A stretch of DNA of 64,000 nucleotides from Stereum hirsutum FP-91666 SS1 (Eukaryota > Basidiomycota > Agaricomycetes > Russulales > Stereaceae): positions 434,224 through 498,223 of the forward strand of contig NW_006763138.1 in the NCBI RefSeq assembly GCF_000264905.1. Direction: 5' to 3'. Shown here one piece after another: positions 11,821-24,628 of this stretch (its first letter is position 1; every line of letters begins with the position of its first letter). The position numbers and the translations under genes are program-made. The notes below the pieces were generated by a model, which was not told the origin of the DNA, did not search any database, and was given only the letters and a program-made list of their open reading frames with translations.

Positions 11821-12070
11821 GAACGTGGAGCCTTACTCACATATGTATCCAGCACTTTTTTTGTTTTGCAAATTATCAAGATGTCTACTGATATAAAATT
11901 CAACGTAAACTCGTCAAGATTTGACTCTTTCCATTATTCATGGCTTAACTCTCCAACTGTAATCTACAATTATCTATCCTGTAAATATACCCTCCACAGT
12001 AGACCAGCCTGGTATATGAAGCACCACAAGAAACCTTGTACTTGAGGGGAGATGCATGTTGGAAATACTT

Positions 12071-12357
12071 TATCATGACCACACCAAAACAATCATATCC
12101 TCCAAAGAGGGGTTGCTTGCAGGCGATCTCTCACTCAGAAACACAGACCAAGAGCAAGAAAAAGGTTGTATAGGGGGAAGATTGATGATCTCAGGACTAG
12201 AGTACAAAACAGGAAGTAGGTAGGTTTATATACTAGCCAGAACCAAACACAACCAAACCCAGGCCACTGGGGCACAGAAACTCGGAAAGTGTGGCCCAAC
12301 TGTAGCACACACTAAGAAATAATGGAAAAAGGATGGAAATGATGAAAGATCATGACA
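12071..12357 (-). mobile_element. solo LTR (family B), copy 2, inverted
   Basis: Read on the minus strand this 287-bp unit starts TGTCATGATC and ends GGTCATGATA. It matches 7672-7923 over nearly its full length, including the TATA segment (agtatataaacctacc), with some insertions near the start. The flanks are tactt and cactt, a 5-bp duplication with one difference, and the final CA has become TA. It is therefore an older insertion than copy 1. Confidence 0.82.
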
Positions 12358-13068
12358 CACTTGCCAAATATGGAAGTAGGCAAGACTTTTGTCCAACAGT
12401 GTAGCAACCAACAACCTCTGCCACTGCACTGGACTAATCTATCTTCAGAGATCATCTATTATACTACAATATGCAGACAAACATAAAGACAAACCTGCTC
12501 AATAAATAATTGGCTAGCCAAGCCAGGCAATTTTAAGGCTACTCTTCAGCTGACTAAGGCTGTGGCCCAGCGCCACCACAAAGCTCTCAAAAGTTTACTA
12601 CAGAGCCGCTACACGAAGTTCTGAGTGTGCTTGATATTGATACATAAGGTGGATTTTTCCCCTGTTATAATGAGCCTTTTACGCATCTGGATTAATGCAC
12701 TTATCAATGTTGTAATATAGGGGATACACTATGGCGGGCAAGTGGCAGGCCTTTGCACTGCAGAGCTCTGTATGGCAGTTGAAATATTAAGATTTTATTC
12801 ATGTTGCGCTATTGTGGGTATAAAATACTGTGCAGATTATGATAAGATTATCTTACTCTATTACTCAAGGGTATTAGTGGATAATCCCAAGTGATCAATC
12901 CTGTGGATTGTGACAGGTTTTATTGATACCTTTGGGAAAGTGATGAAGTGGGTGCCACAATCCTTCTCTCCTCCCTTATCCTGGGTTTTTATTTTATTTT
13001 TGTGCCCCCCTTATTTGCAACAACTAATAGATATGATCTTATAGACAAAAATTAATAATAGGCTATAT
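12358..13068. other. AT-rich intergenic region
   Basis: No gene seen. It separates the last mobile-element relic from the 3' end of CHL1 and forms the edge of the AT-rich compartment. Confidence 0.5.
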
Positions 13069-16000
13069 TCATCTGGATCTCATAAACTGATTTATAAGTT
13101 GAACAGACTGGCCAAATGAAGTAGAAGATATGACTACATCTTTAATCCATGTTGGAAGTTTGTTATAAATACGAGAATTCTGATATCTAGAGTCTAGTAA
13201 AATAAGGCTTGCCCAGTCATCTTTATGTCTTATAGCACGGCCTAAGAACGACACAGTGAGCTTTTAGCATACCACATATTGAAAAAACATATATACCTAT
13301 ACTTTGATTGACAGCATTCATACAAAGATTTTCATAAAGATATGTTCCAGCTAGCCCAAATGGAGAATTGCTAGAAGGAAGAGTCCCTTGGATATGATCT
13401 GCATATCGTAGGCGCTCTTTCAATTCTAGAGAATTGAGGTTTGCAAATGGCAAGCCCACTATCACAACCATACGTGCAAGATTATCAGAGAAATTCAATC
13501 CCTCTGATAGCTTTGCTCCTATGACTGCAAATAGAAGAGCACCTCTCTATTCCTTTATTAATAAATATCATAAGTATATAGAGAATATAATGACATACTG
13601 GTTTCTGTGTAGCCAAACTGTATGCATCTAAGACAGATTCTACTTCAGAACCGTCTGAAGGTTCCACAAAAAGCTGGATTTTTGTCATTTAGTAGACATA
13701 ATAAAGATAAAATTTAAATACTCACTTCTCTTTTAGATTCAAGTGCACTAAATAGATGACCTTTCTTCCATGTTGATAATGCCATATGAAGTACTTTATA
13801 AGATGAAAAGAATATCACTACACCACCGGGCACTGATCGAATTAAGTTTAATATTGCTTGTCCTAATTCATCAATCTGTTGAACTTATAAGACATGAATT
13901 TTTGAAGAGGGAGAACAAAACTTACCAGTCCCTTAGTGGATAGGTTAGAATGAGTGAACTTTAAGTCACTATTCCTCGGTCCATACCCCACAATAAGTGC
14001 TTGAAGATTAGACTTGGGTATAATGTGCAAGCATGAGAACTGAGAAATCCTGCTAGAGGGTAGATAATAGAATAGTTGGGTAATTATATCCTCAGTCTAA
14101 ATATCACAGTCAGTATATATATGTATGAATCAAGACATTTATCACGTACAGGAGATAATGTTCCACCAGCTAAGATGATTGACTGAGCTGAATCAACGAG
14201 GGCTTGAAACTGTGGTGATGGATTCAAACACTGATAGGTTATTGAAAACGACTCCACATCTGCACAGCTTGAAAGAAGAAGCCTTCCATCTGGTATATAT
14301 TCATTAGTGCATACTCTGAAAGTATATAGCCAACACTTACCATCTGCAGCCTGTGTAATTGAAGTGATAAATGATTCTATCACATGAAGTGAAGGTCTCT
14401 GAGGATCTGTATTGAATTAGTATGATATCTCAATTGTAACTTCAAGAAGTCAGACTCACTATCTTTCCTTTGACTGGGTTGAAATTGTGTTGAATAAGCT
14501 GACACTTTGCGAGCAATCTAATAATATGTTAGACTCAGCTGAAAGAAATTGAACAAATAAGCATCACCTTAGAACTCCGAAGATACTCATAAATCTCTAG
14601 GAGATTAACAGCATCGATGTTCTGCCCAAGAGCCCGCATGACCTCACCAACAGTCATCACTACTGCATGTTGCTCATTGCCCAGCTTCTGCTGTGATCTC
14701 CACTTAATGATAAATGCCATAAAAGCTTTCAAAAAGGTGTGTAGTCGTGTGAGATGCAACATGTGACGAGAGGACAGTCTTAAGCGGAACTTGGATAGAT
14801 ATGTAGAAATCTGGTCCATAGAGTCCTTCAGGTTTTGATATGTCATACTGACTGTAGACAAAGATAAGATGGTGGAGATGAGATCTGAGGTATTATGATC
14901 AATAAGGAGGTGGTAGACATGATTGAAAGGAAATATAAGCTTACTATGGGCTTCATCTATCACAATCACCTGGTCTTGAAGATTGATCCCCAGAGCATCC
15001 CGAGCCGAGGGCTGCAGAAGAAGATTATAAGGCATTGTGACCAACTGCAGAAGGAGGTCAACTTCAAGAGCGTGCCACTGCGTGCATGAGAGAAGATGAA
15101 CAAACCTCAGCCTGAGATACGGCCTCTCGAGATGCAAAATAGGGGCATGTGCGGGATTCTTTTGCCACAGATACCAGCTCTTCGATATCCTTTGGAGCAG
15201 CCTACTGCATCAGTCAGATCACCATTTGATAAACAAATAACAGAACGTTGTCGCACCAGTATCTGGTCCCGAAGGTCATGCAATCGCATATCATCTTCAT
15301 CTCGAGGTAGATACGGACAACCATGTCCCTTTTTGGCTGGAGATATACGCTTAGTATTAGTATTAAAGACATGGAGACGGACGGCAATACATACAATTCA
15401 TCAGATCCCTACAACGTTCGTCAAGATCGCCCCCTTTCGCCCGCAGATCCTCATTTATGCACAGCTGCTTCCGTGACCCAAGCGACACGGCGCGTGTCTG
15501 TTGTTGGCTAACGAACACATCATCGTCATCGTTATCGCTCGCTAGCGCTTGATATCCTCTCTTGAGTGAAGACGGCTGCGGGAGGCTTGTAGTATGCGAG
15601 GCTGCCGACATATGACCAGTAGCGGGAGGGTTCTGACGATTGCGTTTGAGCCTGCGAAGCTCCGGGATGATTTGGGATAGTTGTGAATGAGTACGAGAGC
15701 TGTAGTAGATCTTGGTACAAGGCGGTCGCTCTTCGGACTTCCGCTGAGAGTAACTAAAATTGAGAGGCACTGGTCAAGCCGTCGTAAAAGAGTAAATCAT
15801 TCGGCGGGATACTCACCTCGAACTTGTACGTGCGAGAAATGACGGCAATTCCGAGTCATGACTCTCCTCGGGTAGGTACACATCGTCTTCGTCGACCTCC
15901 TCAGTATCGTGAACTTGTCGCTGACGTTCATCGTCAATCCAAACCTCGCAAGACACGAACAGAGACAAACTCACAGGCTTCTTCCTCACTCTCGCCATCG

Positions 16001-16524
16001 CCGCCTTCTTCGCCGCAGCTTCACGTTTCCTCGCCTTCTTCAATTGTTCCTCGTATTCCCTTTCATCCGCTTCCAGTTCTCGTCTCAACCGCTCCTTTGT
16101 CTGTTCCATGACCCAATCGGGCCCTGTACGTCCGAGAGTGACAATGCATCAGGCCGCCACACCATGGAAATAATCGAGGGGAAACGCACCATCACTGCCC
16201 GCAAGAGCGTCCAATTGCCCTTGACGAGCACGGTTCTTATTATCGTCCAGCCAAGTGAAAGTCGCAGAGAGCAGACTCAGAGTCTTTCCCTAAAATAAAC
16301 GAACTATCAAGTCAAACTCTCAGCCCAGTAGATGATAGGCAACCAACCGTTCCTGTAGGACTTTCAACAATCGCAACTTTACGCCCCTCGATGGCTGCAT
16401 AGAGATGGCGCATGAGATCGAGCTGAATGTTGTAAGGCTCCGGGTACGGAAAGATAGGGAATGTGTCTGGGGTAGGAAGGGTGAGAGATGGCCCATCGGA
16501 CTTCGAGTCAGACTCAGTCGCCAT
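13069..16524 (-). CDS. CHL1: ATP-dependent DNA helicase CHL1 (DDX11/FANCJ-like)
   Basis: An XPD-family 5'-3' DNA helicase that supports sister-chromatid cohesion and genome stability in the nucleus. The reading is spliced from many short exons. Motif I is ESPTGTGKTLSLL, created across the first intron (exon 1 ends at ESPTGT). Motif Ia is KIYYSSRTHSQLSQ. Four iron-sulfur cysteines follow, in KQLCINE, DERCRDL, a GCPYL-like segment and RTCPYFASR. The Walker B box reads VIDEAHN only after an intron is removed at about 14886-14944. Motif VI is QSIGRAIRHKDDWA, again across an intron. The start is the Met of MATESDSKSD. An in-frame upstream ATG at 16644 exists but is less likely. All core motifs are present, so it looks functional. 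Base composition drops to AT-rich in the 3' half, which lies toward the transposon region. Confidence 0.92.
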
Positions 16525-16866
16525 CGAAGATTGTGGCAGCGTCGTTGACAGTTTGGAAGACCTGGAAAGCTGAGATGTGTATTCGCTCGAGTGTGAAGAG
16601 TTGACGTGTTTGGTGGCAAGAGCAGAAAGGCTGATGTGCAACAATCACGACGCGTCAACCACGTGTTTTCCCACGGGGCCACATTGACACTTCAAGAACC
16701 TTTTCGACCGTTCAAGACGCACGGCGAGGGTGCTCAGGCAATCAAAATCACACGGCAGACAGATAATACAACGAAGGCAAATCAGTCGGTAATTGTCCAG
16801 CCACATCCGCACAATACACACGTATACGCAAAACATGTTGAAAGGTAGGCTACGTTAACAGGCATC

Positions 16867-18472
16867 TCAGTAGACATACGGAATAATTCTCCACGGCACA
16901 AGTTCCATGTACTTGTGCCAATCTTTTCCATATCTATTGGAACAATGAGCGACCGGTCCTCGATATAGATATGTTGCAACTCACTTTCTCTCGCAGTTTT
17001 CATCATCGCGCAACTGCCTGTGAATGAGCAAGAACGCGAAATAGATGACATAGAAGTAGGTGACAGGTGTGTCGAAACCGGTGGGAAGAGACCACGCCAA
17101 GGCCATCAAAAGGTCGCCCCTATAGTCGATCTCAGTACAGGGCAAATGGGGCAGGGACTGAGACGTACATGTAGTTAGGGTGGCGGGACATGCCCCACCA
17201 GCCTGATGTTATGAGCTTCGTGCCTCTTTCAGTTTGCATGAATTGGAGATCTACGCGAGGAAGGCTTCCGTAAGTCAGTGAATCAGTGATACAGTGTTTG
17301 AGTTTACTTTTGGGGTTTTTTCCGTTACGGAAGTCGTTCTTCTCGCCGTTGGAAGAGCGGAAGATATAATAGCCCAGACAGTTGACGGCAAGGATGCCAG
17401 CGGTGGCGTATGGACCGAGCTCTTTTGGACTGAAAACAAGATAACGAGCTTGCAAAGAATAGACGAAAGGAACCCATAGAAGGTCCCCGACCGCGAGCAT
17501 GAACCCAAATCCATCAGATGTGATGTCCATTGTGGTGAGGATGGCAGGCTAAAAGGATATCACAACGGTAAGCCTCGATAGGAACGCTCTCAAACGCATC
17601 GGAATTACCTCGTTATAGAGCGCGTCAGCGATGTATAGCGATTGAAAGCCGATGACAAGGCCCATAGAGTCGGTGATCCCGCCACCACGTCTTGTGGCCT
17701 GCTCGCAGGCCATGCTGATCAGGATCAGTTGCCAAAGGATCATTCCAGGACGTAATTCGTTGAAGGATTTGATGTCCAAACTTCCAACGGTGGGGTTAAG
17801 CTCCCGACCGATGAAGAACTAGAGAGAAAACTGAGCAAAGGAAAACGCTAGGAAGAGTGAACACATACGTCGTATATGGGATTTCCTGAGTTGCCCCCCA
17901 AGGCGAGAAGTTTACCCTCCCGGAATGACAGCGCGTACCATAGAAGACCCTGGGCGACGGAATTGGCTAACGCCGCGGTGGTGAAGCCGACCCAGTGGTC
18001 ATAAAAGATGGTGAAAGACTGGTAACCGTAGCGGAAGATGACGGCTGCAGCGATGCCTAGCGCGGCGAGATAGGTCGCGAAGGCTAAAAGACGCCGTGAA
18101 TATGCATGTCTAGCGAACATGGACAGGGAACGCACCGTTGATCTTGTAATGTTGATATTTGCCATTCCTGAGCTGCGACCCCTGAACCCAATCTCCCGGC
18201 AGGACGAGCCAGGCTACAATACAGAAGGTGTACCAGGCAAAGTATAGCGCAAAGGCGAGTGGATCCCAGAGATTAGCCCACCAGGAAGGGTCTTCTACGG
18301 CATGAAGAAACGAAGGAAGGAGGGTGTCGAGGGGAGGTGGACAGCCGCCTGCGGCCTCGTTGCATGCGAAGAAGAGGGCATATGCGAGGAATGGGACACC
18401 AAGGGTGACGGCAGTGGCGCCTGGAGGACCGAAGAACTCGTACGAACGCGTACGGGGGTTGAGAGAGGACAT
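16867..18472 (-). CDS. ERG24: delta(14)-sterol reductase (Erg24)
   Basis: A membrane enzyme of the ERG4/ERG24 family that reduces the C14-15 double bond after lanosterol demethylation in ergosterol synthesis, in the endoplasmic reticulum. The start [19 protein letters not shown] matches the LNPRT-YEF-GP-GA opening of Erg24. Several hydrophobic segments follow. The C-terminal family motifs are [15 protein letters not shown] and, across introns, [14 protein letters not shown], then [20 protein letters not shown], ending in WRIIPYVY and a TGA at 16867-16869. There are about seven exons. The reading frame continues upstream of 18472, but the conserved N-terminus supports this start. Erg4 (C-24 reductase) is the nearest alternative, and the N-terminal LNPRT motif favours Erg24. 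Confidence 0.92.
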
Positions 18473-19039
18473 GGGTGCTGTGAGCAAGAAGCAAAGCAAG
18501 CGAAGTGGGACGATGCGTCGCGTCGAACGCGTGTGAGCGTGGCAAAGGCGGTCACGTGGTCGGGTAGGATTGTGCATTGTAGAAACGGTTGGAAAGACAG
18601 AGCCAACGCTGCCAATGCACTCATGGGTTTTTTCTCGTCCAGACGGCCAGACGACTCGGACGAGTTCGATGCCGCCCACGAAAGGCCCGTCGTCCAGATC
18701 ATCCGCTCCAGATTCGTACGTCTCCACCAGTCCCTTGCCGGCCGCCCAATTTCCCTTTGCTCACGCCCCCCCTCGCCTCTTTCAGTATGGAAAGGGAAAG
18801 TCTAAACAGGACCCGCAGCCGTCCTCTTCCTCTTCCTCTTCATCCTCCTCTTCGCCTCTCGACCACAAACCTTCCATCTCCCGTCCTCGAGCACTCCACC
18901 CCCTACCCCCCTCTCCTCTCTCCCGCCCGTCCGCAGAGAGAGTGGCCCCACAACCAACAAATGTTTCCTCCACAGATGCCATTACGTCTGTCCCAATATC
19001 CCCCGCCGCTTCCATCCTCCTTGCTGACTCTCTCTTAGC
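18473..19039. promoter_or_regulatory. divergent intergenic region ERG24 / 19040 gene
   Basis: 567 bp between two divergent starts. The right half (18720-19039) is very rich in C and T runs (cctcttcctcttc), typical of fungal core promoters and 5' UTRs. Long Pro/Ser frames here reflect this composition rather than a gene. No clear TATA box was seen. Confidence 0.45.
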
Positions 19040-20583
19040 ATGGTCTTAGCCCAACGTCTTAATGAACTGGCCACCGCCAATGCGGAAGGCCTGCTCGAGT
19101 GAGTACGTGCCTCTGCCGTCCTCCAGACCACCACTCTAAACTTGGTCTGGCTACCGCAGTGACGATGAGTATCGGCTCTTACGACAGAATCTTTTTGAAC
19201 GCCTCGCCAACGGCACCTCCGTCCCTTCAGAAGCCCCCGTAGTTCCCATCTCGAGCCCGCATGTTGCGTCTCATACCGACGAGAAAGGTGTGTGGCAACT
19301 CTCACTCACTCAGCCTAATCCTTAACAAACAATGTGCGCCATGTCTCGTGTCAGCCTATACACCTGTCTCTCGACCCCCCTCTGTCTCATCCAGACGATC
19401 TGTCTCTTCTACTATGTCTGGCATCTTCCGTAAAGCCACCACTCGAAGGTCGACCTCCGAAAGTACCAATGGCGACGCCAGCAGCATCTTCTCCGTCGGA
19501 TCTATATCTTCGAACATCATTCCCCAGCGATTTTTACCTCGCTCGTTATCCAGACAAGGCAGCGCCATGTCTCTTCAGACGGATGCATCCAGTGCACAGT
19601 ACGATACCATATCCGTCTCTTCCCACCATCAATCTCCCGGTCGACCACCACTATCTGTGGACCCAAACGCTACCCCAGTCCTGGGCCTTTCTCGTGCGTC
19701 CACCCGCAGCACGAAGAAACTCGGCAAGACCCCTCCTCCATCTTCATTTCACGCACGTTCTGTCGCTTCCGAGCCTGCACATGAGATAAGCGCGGGCATC
19801 GACAACCCATTTGACGACGAGAATCTGCAATCTTCAAGAGACATTCGTCGCGAAATCGAACTCGTCGAAGCGGAGGGTCGGCGACTCATGGATGCTTTCA
19901 ATGGTCTTGAGCTGAGCACGTTGACGCGACGACAGCCACGTCCCGGCCATCTCACACCCACAACCTCAGCCTCTCATCTGTCTACCTTCTCTGACAGGCC
20001 AGACTCGATATGGACTCAGATTCCGGATCGAAGATCTGGGCGGAGTGGTCCAGACAGCGACGTCGTCTCTATTCGTTCGACTGGTTCGAATGCCACCAGC
20101 CTTTCCGTCTCACGCTCCCCAAATCGAGCATGGCCTCCGCCAGTCTCTCAACCAGTGTCGCTCGGCCGAAAGTCTTCGTTCTCGTCCATGTCATCAAGAG
20201 GTCGAAATCCGTCGAGTCCGGCCCCTCCCGTTCCTCCCATGCCTCTTGGCTTAGGTCGCCTCGGTGTTGGCAGCACCTCCAGTGTCAATCTAGCTCGGAG
20301 CGCGACCCATCTTCCTCTCCCACCAGTCGCAGAAGGTGATGGGCGCGAGTCGTTGGATACGACTCACCCGTCAGGATCCCAATTGTATGGGCGACCGTTG
20401 ACGATAGTTTCCTCCGGCTCGCGAGATGTTGCAGATGATTCGGAAATCGCCGCGTTGGAGGTGGAAATGACGGATATTCGACGTCGGCGTACGGAGGTGG
20501 TGGGTCGGTACGAGGAGCGTTTGGAGTACTTGCGGGCCAAGCTCAAAGGTGCTGAGTTGCATGAGAAACTCCTTCGACGGTAG
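19040..20583 (+). CDS. Ser-rich conserved hypothetical with C-terminal coiled coil
   Basis: Three exons: 19040-19098, 19160-19287 and 19355-20583, with GT-AG introns that keep the frame (LLDDDEYRLL and EKAYTP across the junctions). The first 60 residues ([19 protein letters not shown]...) form a short helical region resembling SHOCT-like segments, with [17 protein letters not shown]. The middle is Ser/Pro/Arg-rich and probably disordered, with many possible kinase sites. The last 60 residues, [20 protein letters not shown] followed by a Glu/Arg-rich stretch, form a coiled coil. I cannot name a function. It looks like a regulatory or scaffold protein of Agaricomycetes. Its stop lies 344 bp before the next start on the same strand. 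Confidence 0.75.
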
Positions 20584-20926
20584 CGTTGCTTTACTATGGA
20601 TACCCGAGCAGACTTTGTCATTTCATCGCAGCCTATACGCTACAGTAGCATACCCAGTAATTGCATTTCGTGTATCATTTGTGAGACCAAGACAGAGGAA
20701 GTTCGTTGAGATTCGAAAGACGACTCGTGTCATTCGTCGTCATTGTGTTTTTGCCATGTGCGGGCCGGGCCTTGTGTTCGGGAGGCCAGTGCCAAGGGCT
20801 TACAGAGTCAACGAAGGCAAGCCTTCAGGATCCTTTCGTCGACCGGCCACACACCGCAACTCCCTCTCATCAGGCTCCTCAGCATTTGACGTTGAACGAC
20901 AAGGCTCGCTCTACACTTGCACGGTA

Positions 20927-23900
20927 ATGGCTAGCCCAACCGACGACAGCGAGCAGGATTCGTCTTTCTCGACGCCAAGCGCACCGCCCAGCTCCCGCAC
21001 ACCCCTCCACCGTAGTGTTAGCCATACCTCTCAGTGGTCCGTCGCAGACACCCCACAACACCACAATCTTGGCACGTCCTACTCTACTCAACATCCCCGA
21101 CCCGTATCCCCCAGTCCTCGCCGCCACCCTGGTCTCGTACGCAGCCTCTCTTCCAGCGTGACCAGGCGCAACGGTGTGAGAAGCGCAAGTACGAGCTCCC
21201 GTCATGGAAGACGTTTCCGCGATGATTCAGATATGCTCAGCGGGGATGAGGGGTCGAGCGAGGATGAGGGATCACGCAGCGGTCTAGAGGGCAATCGCGG
21301 CAAAGCAGCGGCAATAGACGGAGACAATGGCGGTGACGCAGATGAGGACGGAGAGGGAGAGGATGATATCGACGAGGATCCCATCACGTTGAAGGATCGA
21401 CAGTCGCTCATCAATGTTGAACATCCTTTCGGTCTTCCCATCTGGAAACCCGCCCTCTACAAGAAATCTCGGTCAGTCACTCGTTATGCCGACCAGGCAC
21501 TGCACTCCGTTCCATCTGCACAGGCAGAACGCCATCTTCTTGTCGGCAATATTTTCTGGACCATCGCCTTCGGTTGGTGGTTAGCGTGCATCTGTTTCGC
21601 CATTTCGGGTATCCTCTTTGTTCTTCCGTATGGGGGACGCCAGTACTCCTCTCTTCTATTCGGTCTGGGATGGTACCTCGGTTGGCCCTTCGGCAAATAC
21701 GTCGAGGGCGATTTCGACGAAGACCGATTCGCAGAAGATGCTTCCGACGCAAACCACACCGTCGACGTACCTCGCACCCATTCAAGCACCGATGGTGACA
21801 CTGTGCGTGCGTCTCCCCCTCCAAGGGATGACGCGTCGACACCTCGCCCATCCGCCATCCCGAGCACACGACTGGATACCCTCCCGGAGCACGACCATTC
21901 AGCCTCATGGACCGACCAACCCAGTCCTACCGAAGCGACTTCCTTGCTCCGGGGCTCGAAAGCCGACGTGCACCCCGCAGGACCCCCAAAGTCCTACGGA
22001 ACAACTTCCCCCTATTCATACACATCATCGGAGACTACGAAACCATCGACTGCAGGAGAATGGTTGGGAAAGGCCGTATTCTGGTTGGCCCTCGTCACTA
22101 TTATCGCGCCCTTGATGCTGGTCGTGTGTGTTTTATGTTGGGGACTCATTATTGCGATCCCAATGGCGAAACTCAACTGGGCTCTCATCAAGCACCTCTT
22201 CCAGCACCCTACCAATATCCGCTTCTGCTCGGCGCCGTCGCTCGTTCTGCTAGCTTCCGAAGGGTCAGAAATCGAACCTTCCCATGATCCCGACGATGTT
22301 CATACCCCGATTACCGTCAACCATCCACGTCTCGCTGCGGGCCAGCTGGCTCCTTCCGGATCGCCGACATCGAAGGTACTGCTCTGTATCTATCGAGCCG
22401 TTGGCCTCAAATATTACAAATATACCGTGGGCGGCGTCAACATTCTCTTCATCAACCTTTTACCTCTCGTCTTCTTCGTCATCTTCGACGGATTTGTCCT
22501 CCTTCCCATGGCCGAAAGTCGCGAGAGGTCTGGTCGGCCTGTCCCATGGATCCTAGCCAACCTCGCGTCGCGTGCCCTCATCTTCACCCTGAGTCTCCTC
22601 AGCGTCATTCCCCTTTCCTATTTCATCGGCATGGCAGTCGCCTCTATCTCTGCTCAGTCTTCCATCGGTATGGGAGCGGTAATCAATGCCACATTTGGGT
22701 CTATCATCGAGATTTTGCTCTATGCCATCGCTCTCACGCAAGGTAAAGGCCGCCTTGTAGAAGGATCCATCGTCGGCAGCATCCTCGCAGGAGTTCTACT
22801 CATGCCAGGCCTCAGTATGGTCAGTGGAGCTATACGCCGCAAGGAGCAGAGGTTCAACGCTAAGAGCGCGGGTGTGACAAGCACGATGTTGATCATGGCT
22901 ATCATCGGGACGTTGACTCCGACCCTTTTCTATCAGACTTATGGCAATGTACGTTACCGTCTACTCCTGTCTCCCGCTTGAGTGTATAACTCTTCTCGTT
23001 CTCAGTTCCAACTCGTCTGCGATGGATGTCCCTCAACCGCCACCGGAAACGATGCTCCGTGGAAGTGCACCCATTGCTCCTACCAACATCCGGATCCGGT
23101 TGATGATCCATTCTATCAGTCCACTGTGAAGACGCTCATGTACTTCTGCGCTGGTGTCCTGTTGCTGGTGAGTATAGCCTATATAATATTTTTCGCTTGA
23201 CCTCACTTCCGCCCTCGTTAGTCGTACCTGATTGGCCTCTGGTTTTCGCTGCGAACCCATGCTTCACAAATCTGGCAAAACCCTCAACAACTCCTTCACG
23301 CTACGGATGCGAACCGGCTTTCCGTCTACCACAAACTTGTTTCTGGGCCTCGTGGTGCTTCTGGTGCGCCCCATCGACCTAATGATTCGCTGCATCACCA
23401 ACCGAGTTTTGCTTCGACCGTAGGTACGATCCCCTCTCGCAGCCAGACCCCTGTTCCTAGGAACCACGACTACGGCCCGTCATCTAGTTCAGAAAGACCG
23501 ATCGGGCAGTCTTCGACAATGTCAAGAAGCCAACCTCCGCCTGCCTCTGCGCGCCGAGTTTCCTACGCTCCGCCGCCGAGCATGCAACAAGCCAGCTATG
23601 CGCCCATTATTGAGAGTGTCGATCACGTCATCCATGACACTGGATTGCGCCCGGTTCAACTCCCCGAGAATATGACCTCAGATGACTTCACTCGGGCTGT
23701 GGCCGTAGCGACCGTCAGTGCTCTTCGTCATCAACAGGCCTATGTGCACACTGGCCGCTCTCGCAACGCTGGCATGGCCGATGCAACAGAAGTCGAAGAA
23801 GCTGGAGGGCATGGTGGCCACGACGCCCCTTCTTGGAGTAGGGTGACTAGTGCAAGCGTTTTGCTAGCATGTACTGCTCTCTACGCCATTATCGCCGGTC

Positions 23901-24628
23901 AGTCATCTTCGTTCTTCTCAGCTGTTTCAGTCGCTCATAGAGTGCTACAGAGCTACTCGTTGACGTTGTCGACGTCGTCTTGGAAGGCTCTGGAATCGAC
24001 GAGAAGTTCCTGGGAACGACGTTGTTTGCTTTGGTGCCCAACACAACCGAATTCATGAATGCCATGTCTTTCGCTATGAACGGGAACATCGCCCTCAGGT
24101 AAACCGGATCCTTCGCTATTCATTCCGTACATTAATTGATCTATATTTTATGTCGTAGTATGGAGATTGGCTCTGCATATGCACTCCAAGTTTGTTTACT
24201 GCAAATCCCCGCGATGGTCGCGTTCTCCGCTTGGTACGATCCCGCACGCCTGGGCCAGTTCGGCGACACTTTCACGTATGTGTTCGCTTTTGTGCACTGC
24301 TGTTCCTCGCTGACTTCTGCCACAGTCTGATTTTCCCCCGTTGGGACGTGATCGTCATCATATTGTCTATCTTCCTACTGACTTACACCTATATCGAGGC
24401 AAAGGCAAATTATCATCGCGGTACTATTCTGATCTTGAGGTATGTGCCTCTGTGTGTATCTGATATTGACATCTTCTGAAAAGCATCTCTAGTTATCTCG
24501 TCCTTGCAGCCGGCTTCTTCTTTGCCCCTCACGTAGAGTCTAACGACGAGACAATGGTCTTTACCGATACCGTCTTTGACTCGTATTACCGTTCCGCTCG
24601 TTTCTTCTTCACAAACACCATACATTGA
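20927..24628 (+). CDS. VNX1-like vacuolar cation/H+ exchanger (CAX superfamily)
   Basis: A multi-pass sodium/calcium-exchanger family protein, closest to yeast Vnx1, a vacuolar monovalent cation/H+ antiporter. The first 150 residues are Ser-rich, with an acidic stretch ([21 protein letters not shown]). Membrane segments begin near [20 protein letters not shown]. The first exchanger repeat is [20 protein letters not shown], and the second is [20 protein letters not shown], which appears only after introns near 23900-23950 and 24100-24158 are removed. Between them lies a cytosolic loop with two CxxC pairs (CDGCPST and CTHCSYQHP), a zinc-ribbon-like insertion. About seven exons; the frame ends RFFFTNTIH with a TGA at 24626-24628. 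The start at [10 protein letters not shown] is the likely one, since the frame upstream has no conserved content. Confidence 0.9.

Noticed and set aside
18302..18805. Plus-strand frame of 167 codons.
   Set aside because: Antisense to the conserved Erg24 N-terminus on the minus strand.
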